Made by a program: the position numbers and the translations under genes. 11,544 nt of DNA, from positions 1 to 11,544 of the forward strand of contig CALXTZ010000042.1 in assembly GCA_944391545.1 (NCBI GenBank), given 5' to 3'. Numbering within the stretch: position 1 is the stretch's first letter; each line of letters starts with the position of its first letter. Of the stretch, positions 1-5,229 are shown piece by piece. The notes beneath the pieces were generated by a model, which searched no databases, was not told where the DNA came from, and saw only the letters and a program-made list of their open reading frames with translations. This DNA comes from an uncultured Alphaproteobacteria bacterium (GTDB lineage Bacteria > Pseudomonadota > Alphaproteobacteria > CAAHEQ01 > UBA3637).

Positions 1-517
1 GTTCAAATTCGTGAATTGTCCCGTTGCCGTCTACGGCTCGAATGGAAACCAAAATATCTTTGATTTCGGAACCGTAAGCGCCGGCGTTCATCCGTAAAGC
101 CCCGCCGACCGATCCAGGAATGCCGGATAAAAATTCAAACCCGGATAAGCCGTTTTTTTGGGCAATCTTGGACAAATCAATCGTTAATAAACCGGCATCG
201 CATGAAATGATGTCTTCTTTAATCGTGTAATTCGTAAAGCTTTTGCCCAAATGAATCACAATGCCCGGAATGCCGTTTTCACGAATTAATACGTTGGATC
301 CGCCGCCCAAAACCGTCATCGGCATTGCCGGTCTGTTTTTTATAAATCGAGCCAAATCTTTTTCATCGGCCGGTTCGAAATAAAATTCGGCAGGTCCGCC
401 GACGCCGAGCCATGTTTTTTTTGCCAAAATAACATTCCGGCGAATTTCCGCCTTTGTTTTGGGCATTTGCATTGCGACCGTTCGGCGCATCCATTTTTTC
501 TTTAAAGCCTCAAACAT
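1..517 (-). CDS. murB: UDP-N-acetylenolpyruvoylglucosamine reductase MurB, 5' part only
   Basis: Partial gene: the first 172 codons are visible and the rest lies beyond the left edge (the family is usually about 300 residues). MurB is the cytoplasmic flavoenzyme that reduces UDP-GlcNAc-enolpyruvate to UDP-MurNAc with NADPH. The visible part is the FAD-binding domain: TWLGVGG at residues 35-41, LGGGSNVL at 70-77 and SGIPGSVGGALRMNAGAYG at 131-149, all characteristic of MurB. Two ATG codons lie in tandem at 520 and 517. A GGAG at 523-526 is only 2 bases from the first but 5 from the second, so I prefer 517. With the 520 start, the gene would share one base with the murC stop (TAATG). About 34 residues precede the first conserved motif, which is long but not alarming. 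Position after murC is the usual dcw order; ddl, ftsQ, ftsA and ftsZ would be expected further left. Family assignment is firm; the start is less so. Confidence 0.95.
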   Translation of the reverse strand, partial: MFEALKKKWMRRTVAMQMPKTKAEIRRNVILAKKTWLGVGGPAEFYFEPADEKDLARFIKNRPAMPMTVLGGGSNVLIRENGIPGIVIHLGKSFTNYTIKEDIISCDAGLLTIDLSKIAQKNGLSGFEFLSGIPGSVGGALRMNAGAYGSEIKDILVSIRAVDGNGTIHEFE

Positions 518-519
518 CA

Positions 520-1908
520 TTACTCCATTTTATCCAGTTGACGGGGCAAGTCGTGCATCCATTTTGAAATGTCTCCGGCGCCGAGCCCGATAATAACATC
601 GCCGTTTGAAACATGATCCAATACAAAAGCCGGCAGCGTTTGGCAAGAGTCTAACGCATAAACCGATGGATGCCCGGCAGCTTTGATTTTTTGAACTAAA
701 ATATCCTTGCTGATGGCCTGAATGGGTTTTTCGCCAGCCGCATAAATGTCCGCCACGATAACCGTATCAGCGTCCTTAAAACATGTTGCGAATTCATCCG
801 CTAAATCTAATGCTCGGGAATACCGGTGCGGTTGAAACAAGGCAACGACTTTATGGCCGGGCGTGGCTTCTTTGGCCGCTTTTAACACGGCTTCAATTTC
901 AACCGGGTGATGTGCATAATCATCATAAACCGTAATGCCGTGGCTGCATCCCGTTTTTGTAAAACGACGTTGAACGCCGCCAAAGCCGGCCAATGCTTTT
1001 CGCATCACGTCAACCGGAATATGTAATTCCAACCCGATGGTAATGGCAGCCAACGCATTTAAAATGTTATGTCGGCCGAACATGTTCAGTTCAAACCCAT
1101 CATAAACAGTCTCGCCCAACCGGACGTCAAATAAAAGCCGACCCGGCATCACGCGGACATGAACAGCCCGTAAGCGCGCATCTTCTTGAAAACCGTATGT
1201 TAAAACACGCCGTGTTTTGATTTTGGAAACGATTTCTTTGACAACCGGATGATCGGAACAGGCACAGACAAATCCGTAAAAAGCCGTCGTTTCCATAAAA
1301 AATTGATAAGCGTTTTTCATATTGTCAAAAGAACCGTAATGATCCATGTGTTCCGGATCAATATTGGTAACGACGGAAACCGTTTTGGGCAGTTTTAAAA
1401 AGCTGCCGTCCGATTCATCGGCTTCAACCACCATCCATTCGCTTTTTCCTTGTCGCGCATTGCTGGCTTGAGAGTTGACAATGCCACCGATAATGAAGCT
1501 GGGATCCAAACCGGCTCTGTTCAACATTTCCGAAATCATCGCGGTTGTCGTTGTCTTGCCGTGCGTCCCGCTGACGGCAATGCCTTTCTTGTAGCGCAAC
1601 AATTCAGCCAACATTTCGGCGCGGTGGCCGACCGGAATCCCCCGACGGCGCACTTCCGCCAACTCCGGATTATCCGGTTGAATGGCCGAAGAAATAATGG
1701 CTGTGTCAACTTTATCCAAATGGGAAAAATCCGTATGTCCGATAAAAACGGGAATTCCTTTTTGCCGTAACCGATCGCAGTTGGCATTTTCAATGTTATT
1801 CGATCCTTGAACGCGGATACCCATGTAATGCAACGATTCGGCAATGGCGCTCATGCCGATACCGCCAATTCCGATAAAATGAATCGTTTTATCTTTAAAA
1901 TAAATCAT
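520..1908 (-). CDS. murC: UDP-N-acetylmuramate--L-alanine ligase MurC
   Basis: MurC adds the first amino acid, L-alanine, to UDP-MurNAc using ATP in the cytoplasm. At 462 residues it has the usual length. Visible motifs in order: the N-terminal Rossmann-like UDP site GIGGIGMSAIAE (13-24), the P-loop GTHGKTTTT (114-122), EADESDGSF (162-170), NIDPEHMDHYG (182-192), FGRHNILNALAA (277-288), GVQRRF (311-316), YDDYAHHPVEI (328-338) and LFQPHRYSR (357-365). The last four separate MurC from the other Mur ligases. The Gly-Ser-Asp often found near residue 35 reads GSN here. The start overlaps the murG stop in an ATGA, and an AAGGA sits six bases upstream (1915-1919), so translational coupling to murG is likely. 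There is no fusion to Ddl or MurB, and no sign that this protein also replaces the missing MurD. All three Mur ligase domains are present and intact. Confidence 0.98.
   Translation of the reverse strand: MIYFKDKTIHFIGIGGIGMSAIAESLHYMGIRVQGSNNIENANCDRLRQKGIPVFIGHTDFSHLDKVDTAIISSAIQPDNPELAEVRRRGIPVGHRAEMLAELLRYKKGIAVSGTHGKTTTTAMISEMLNRAGLDPSFIIGGIVNSQASNARQGKSEWMVVEADESDGSFLKLPKTVSVVTNIDPEHMDHYGSFDNMKNAYQFFMETTAFYGFVCACSDHPVVKEIVSKIKTRRVLTYGFQEDARLRAVHVRVMPGRLLFDVRLGETVYDGFELNMFGRHNILNALAAITIGLELHIPVDVMRKALAGFGGVQRRFTKTGCSHGITVYDDYAHHPVEIEAVLKAAKEATPGHKVVALFQPHRYSRALDLADEFATCFKDADTVIVADIYAAGEKPIQAISKDILVQKIKAAGHPSVYALDSCQTLPAFVLDHVSNGDVIIGLGAGDISKWMHDLPRQLDKME
523..526 (-). promoter_or_regulatory. 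Ribosome-binding site of murB, decides its start
   Basis: GGAG in the last codons of murC. It is two bases before the ATG at 520 and five bases before the ATG at 517, so spacing favours 517. The two starts differ by a single methionine. Confidence 0.6.
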
Positions 1909-3005
1909 GATTTTTCCTTTTTAATCACCTTTTCCACCGCTTCGGCTAAAGCGCCGGCCGCATTGGTCTGTGCCGTTTGCAAAGCGCAATCGGAAGCTCG
2001 TTTCAAAATAGCAGGATTTTCCATCAGTTCCGTTAATCGAGCTGCTAATTTTTCGGGTGTGAAATCTTTTTCAATCATCAGCCATCCGCTGCCGTTCGCC
2101 GTAAAAACGCGCGCATTGGCGGTTTGATGATCATCAGCCGACGTAGGTAACGGGATCAGCAACGCCGGTTTCCCCAGTGCCGAAAATTCAGCCAAAGAAG
2201 AAGAGCCGGATCTGGAAATAACCAAATGCGCATCGGCCAGCAACGCCGGGACATCCGTGAAAAACGGAGAGAGAGTAATGCTTTTAATACCGCTGTTGCG
2301 ATAAGCTTCTTGAACCTGTTCCTTGTTTTCGGGACGAACTTGTTGGTGCAAAACAAGTTTGGCTTTTAAATCAGGAGACAATAAATTCAATGCCGCCGGA
2401 ATGACGGAAGCAAAGATTTTGGCGCCTTGACTGCCGCCCATGACGAGTAATCTGAATTCGGTCGTATCCGTCGGGTAGGGTGTGCCGATTTTTTCCAGCA
2501 CAGCCGGTCGGACAGGCATGCCGGTCTGCACAGTTTTAATTCCTTCGGGAATCAAAGTCGTCGGCGTGAAAGAGGTTGCAATGAGCCGGGTGCGCCGCGC
2601 CAGTAATCGGTTTGCGCGGCCTAAAATGGCATTTTGTTCGTGCAGCATGACGGGAATGTTTAAAAATTGAGCGGCCAATGCAGCCGGTAAAGATGCGTAT
2701 CCGCCAAATCCGATGACTAAAGACGGCTTTAATTTCGTCAACAGATAAACAGATTGCGTTGTTCCCCACAGTAATTTAAAAGCCGCTATGATTTTTTTTA
2801 AAATGCCTTTGCCGGTGACAGCCTCGGCCGCAACGTAATAAACGGGCAAAGTCGCCAATGTTCCCTGGATTTTATTTTGAATGCGCTTATCTGTGATGAA
2901 AGCTAATTCGTATGCTTTGTTTTGAATGGCTGTCGCAAAAGCCTCTGCCGGAAAAACGTGTCCGCCCGACCCGCCGGTCGTCAGTACGATCAATTTTTTC
3001 TTCAT
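1905..3005 (-). CDS. murG: UDP-GlcNAc:lipid I GlcNAc transferase MurG
   Basis: MurG is the peripheral inner-membrane GT-B glycosyltransferase that moves GlcNAc from UDP-GlcNAc to lipid I, giving lipid II. The 366-residue protein has normal length. Motifs seen: the first glycine-rich loop GSGGHVFPAEA (12-22), the second loop GFGGYAS (99-105), LHEQNAILGRAN (121-132), the C-domain loop GGSQGA (190-195), the donor-site stretch SRSGSSSLAE (264-273) and DDHQTANA (291-298). The DDHQTANA form is common in Alphaproteobacteria, where enterobacteria have a different sequence. The first loop has GSGG where many homologues have GTGG. A perfect AAGGAGG (3012-3018) lies six bases before the ATG, inside the last codons of ftsW, and the start overlaps the ftsW stop as ATGA. 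In B. pertussis MurG has been reported as a scaffold for cytoplasmic Mur enzymes; whether that applies here is unknown. Confidence 0.98.
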   Translation of the reverse strand: MKKKLIVLTTGGSGGHVFPAEAFATAIQNKAYELAFITDKRIQNKIQGTLATLPVYYVAAEAVTGKGILKKIIAAFKLLWGTTQSVYLLTKLKPSLVIGFGGYASLPAALAAQFLNIPVMLHEQNAILGRANRLLARRTRLIATSFTPTTLIPEGIKTVQTGMPVRPAVLEKIGTPYPTDTTEFRLLVMGGSQGAKIFASVIPAALNLLSPDLKAKLVLHQQVRPENKEQVQEAYRNSGIKSITLSPFFTDVPALLADAHLVISRSGSSSLAEFSALGKPALLIPLPTSADDHQTANARVFTANGSGWLMIEKDFTPEKLAARLTELMENPAILKRASDCALQTAQTNAAGALAEAVEKVIKKEKS

Positions 3006-4141
3006 TCCAATCCTCCTTGTGTCGGATGTCGTCTGGTTAACGATAAAATGATGCCAAACCCGAATGCCAGCGACAATAAAGATGAACCGCCGTATGAAAT
3101 AAACGGCAAAGTCATCCCTTTTGTCGGAATGAGATTTAAGGTCGACGCCATATTTATGAATGCTTGTACACCAAATTGCGTTAAAAGTCCAGCAACGGCG
3201 AGCATATTAAACAGATTTTTTTCTTTGCTCATAACCCAAAAGCCGCGCCACAAAATAAATGCAAATAAGAAAATCAGCCCGGCACACAGAAAAAATCCGA
3301 ATTCTTCCGCTGCAACAGCTAAAATAAAATCAGTGTGTGCATCGGGCAGTTTGCCTTTGATGATGCCTTCACCCGGCCCTCGCCCGAACCAACCGCCGTT
3401 ATGAAAAGCTTCCAAAGACGTTTTGACTTGGAAAACATCGCCGGTTTCCGGATTTAAAAACCGGTCAATTCGGCTTTGAACGTGCGGGAAAACAAAGTAA
3501 GCGCCCAGAAATGCCAAAATACCCAAAGCGCCCAAAATAATCACCCACAAAATGGAAATACCGGCCAAAAACAACTGACATCCCCAAATGGAGCTGACTG
3601 TGATGGTCATACCGACGTCGGGTTGAAGCAATAATAATGTCACGACAATAAAATAAAGACATCCGGCAATACGAACACCCGGAAACTTGTCAATTAAACG
3701 GCCGGAGGCGAATATCCAGGCGCAGACAACGGCAAAAGCCGGCTTCATGAATTCGGACGGCTGTATGGAAAATCCCGGAAAATACAGCCATCGTTTGGCG
3801 CCTTTGACTTCCATGCCGGCGAACAATGTCATGACAAGCATGGCAAACGATATCATAAACACAATGCCGGCAATCCGGCGGATTTGTTTGGGATTTAACA
3901 TCGATACACCCAACATTAAGCCAACGGACGGCACTAAAAAGAACAGCTGACGCTTGACAAAGTAAAAGGTGTCTTTTGTTTTTAAAATGCGTTCGGCAAC
4001 AGCAGGGCTGGCCGAGAACGTCAAGAAAATACCGCAAACGATTAAAGCAAAAATCGACCACAACAACCATCTGTCCAAGGTCCGCCACCACTCGGCCAGG
4101 AAGAAACGAATTTGGTGTAAAGAAGGAAACATGCCTTTCAT
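3002..4141 (-). CDS. ftsW: SEDS peptidoglycan glycosyltransferase FtsW (division)
   Basis: FtsW is the septal SEDS-family glycan polymerase that uses lipid II and works with FtsI. The 379-residue protein is hydrophobic, with about ten predicted membrane segments starting near residue 27. Conserved SEDS motifs are present: KGAKRWL (113-119), QPSEF (127-131), QPDVG (173-177) carrying the presumed catalytic Asp175, GPGEG (255-259), LPDAHTDFI (265-273) and PTKGMTLPFISYGGSS (339-354). The PDAHTDF motif has Asp where enterobacterial proteins have Glu. Placement in the dcw cluster next to murG supports FtsW over RodA. The gene begins one base after the mraY stop (TAAAATG), where murD would normally lie. 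No clear Shine-Dalgarno precedes the ATG; the nearest purine run, GAAG, is too far upstream, so translation probably depends on ribosomes finishing mraY. A second in-frame ATG at 4132 has no better signal. The last codons contain the ribosome-binding site of murG. Confidence 0.97.
   Translation of the reverse strand: MKGMFPSLHQIRFFLAEWWRTLDRWLLWSIFALIVCGIFLTFSASPAVAERILKTKDTFYFVKRQLFFLVPSVGLMLGVSMLNPKQIRRIAGIVFMISFAMLVMTLFAGMEVKGAKRWLYFPGFSIQPSEFMKPAFAVVCAWIFASGRLIDKFPGVRIAGCLYFIVVTLLLLQPDVGMTITVSSIWGCQLFLAGISILWVIILGALGILAFLGAYFVFPHVQSRIDRFLNPETGDVFQVKTSLEAFHNGGWFGRGPGEGIIKGKLPDAHTDFILAVAAEEFGFFLCAGLIFLFAFILWRGFWVMSKEKNLFNMLAVAGLLTQFGVQAFINMASTLNLIPTKGMTLPFISYGGSSLLSLAFGFGIILSLTRRHPTQGGLE
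3012..3018 (-). promoter_or_regulatory. Strong ribosome-binding site of murG inside ftsW
   Basis: AAGGAGG six bases before the murG ATG, encoded within the final codons of ftsW (Gly-Gly region). With the ATGA overlap at 3002-3005 it suggests that murG can be translated efficiently both by fresh initiation and by ribosomes ending ftsW. Confidence 0.85.
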
Positions 4142-4142
4142 T

Positions 4143-5228
4143 TTAACGAATCTTCAAAGTTGATAATCCAATCAAAGCCAAAATAATGGAAATGATCCAA
4201 AATCGCACGACAACGCGCGTTTCCGGCCAGCCTTTTTTTTCAAAATGGTGATGAATGGGCGCCATGAGGAACACGCGTTTTTTGCGCATTTTATAGGAGC
4301 CGACCTGAAGAATATCCGATAAAGCTTCGACAACAAACAAACCGCCGACAATCGCCAGTACCAATTCGTGTTTGGTCGCAACGGCCAAGGTGCCTAAAGC
4401 ACCGCCCAAAGCCAAAGATCCGGTGTCTCCCATAAAGATTTCGGCCGGTGGCGCATTGAACCATAAAAAGCCTAATACGGCTCCGATAACGGCGCCGCAA
4501 AAAATAGCCAGCTCGCCAATGCCCGGAATATAATGAATTTGCAGATAATTGGCAAAAATATGGTTCCCGGCCACATAAGCAATCACCAAAAAGACCAAAT
4601 TAGCCATAATCAGCGGGACGGAGACCAATCCGTCCAGTCCGTCTGTCAGGTTGACGGCATTTGAAGAGCCGACGACGACCAGCACACCGAAAACCAGATA
4701 GAAACACGCCAAGTTAATCATAAAATTTTTGAAAAACGGTATCGTCAGCTGTGTTGCCATTTCAGGTGTTTCAAAACACATGACGGCAAAGACGGCAATC
4801 GCACCGGTCAAACATTGCCAGAATAATTTTTTATGTCCGGAGACGCCGGCGTAATTGCGCTTGATGACTTTTAAATAATCATCGATGAAACCTAATATGC
4901 CGTAAGCGCCCGTTAAAAACAAGACAATCCAAATATAAGGATTGCGCAGGTCTGCCCATAACAAAACGGAAGTAAACAAAGCAATCAAAATCATGAGCCC
5001 GCCCATCGTCGGGGTGCCTTCTTTTTTCTTGTGCGTTTCGGGGCCGTTATCGCGAATGGGTTGGCCTTTGCCTTGTTTTTTCTTTAAAAAGCGAATGAGA
5101 GCCGGCCCTAAAACAAAGCAAATCATCAACGCCGTTAAAATCGCTGCACCGGTTCTGAATGTTTGGTATTTCAGCAGATTGAAAACACTTACGTATTCGG
5201 CCAAAGGATAAAGCAATAAGTACAGCAT
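4143..5228 (-). CDS. mraY: Phospho-N-acetylmuramoyl-pentapeptide transferase MraY
   Basis: MraY is the integral inner-membrane enzyme that transfers phospho-MurNAc-pentapeptide from UDP to undecaprenyl phosphate, forming lipid I. From the ATG at 5228 the protein has 361 residues, matching the E. coli length of 360. About ten membrane segments are apparent. Motifs: HKKKEGTPTMGG (66-77), the catalytic Asp pair in FIDDYLK (Asp116, Asp117), NLTDGLDGL (193-201), FMGDTGS (265-271, Asp268) and the triple histidine in LMAPIHHHFEKKGW (326-328); these align with Asp115, Asp116, Asp267 and His324-326 of E. coli MraY. A longer ATG at 5240 would overlap the murF end by 11 bases and lacks a ribosome-binding site. 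The 5228 ATG has GGGAAG just upstream and a N-terminus beginning MLYLLLYPLAEY, like other MraY proteins. The junction with murE-murF is TAAAATG, the same as the downstream junction with ftsW. Confidence 0.97.
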   Translation of the reverse strand: MLYLLLYPLAEYVSVFNLLKYQTFRTGAAILTALMICFVLGPALIRFLKKKQGKGQPIRDNGPETHKKKEGTPTMGGLMILIALFTSVLLWADLRNPYIWIVLFLTGAYGILGFIDDYLKVIKRNYAGVSGHKKLFWQCLTGAIAVFAVMCFETPEMATQLTIPFFKNFMINLACFYLVFGVLVVVGSSNAVNLTDGLDGLVSVPLIMANLVFLVIAYVAGNHIFANYLQIHYIPGIGELAIFCGAVIGAVLGFLWFNAPPAEIFMGDTGSLALGGALGTLAVATKHELVLAIVGGLFVVEALSDILQVGSYKMRKKRVFLMAPIHHHFEKKGWPETRVVVRFWIISIILALIGLSTLKIR

Positions 5229-5229
5229 T

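Noticed and set aside
1450..2127. Two plus-strand open frames of 106 codons opposite murC and murG
   Set aside because: Antisense shadows of MurC and MurG with no supporting signals.
2922..3404. 160-codon open frame on the plus strand across the ftsW/murG boundary
   Set aside because: It lies antisense to two well-recognised genes, resembles no protein I know, has no clear ribosome-binding site, and its composition is explained by the codon use of ftsW and murG.
3690..4091. 133-codon open frame on the minus strand inside ftsW
   Set aside because: It is an alternative frame of ftsW, rich in Cys, His and Arg as expected from out-of-frame translation, with no domain or start signal.
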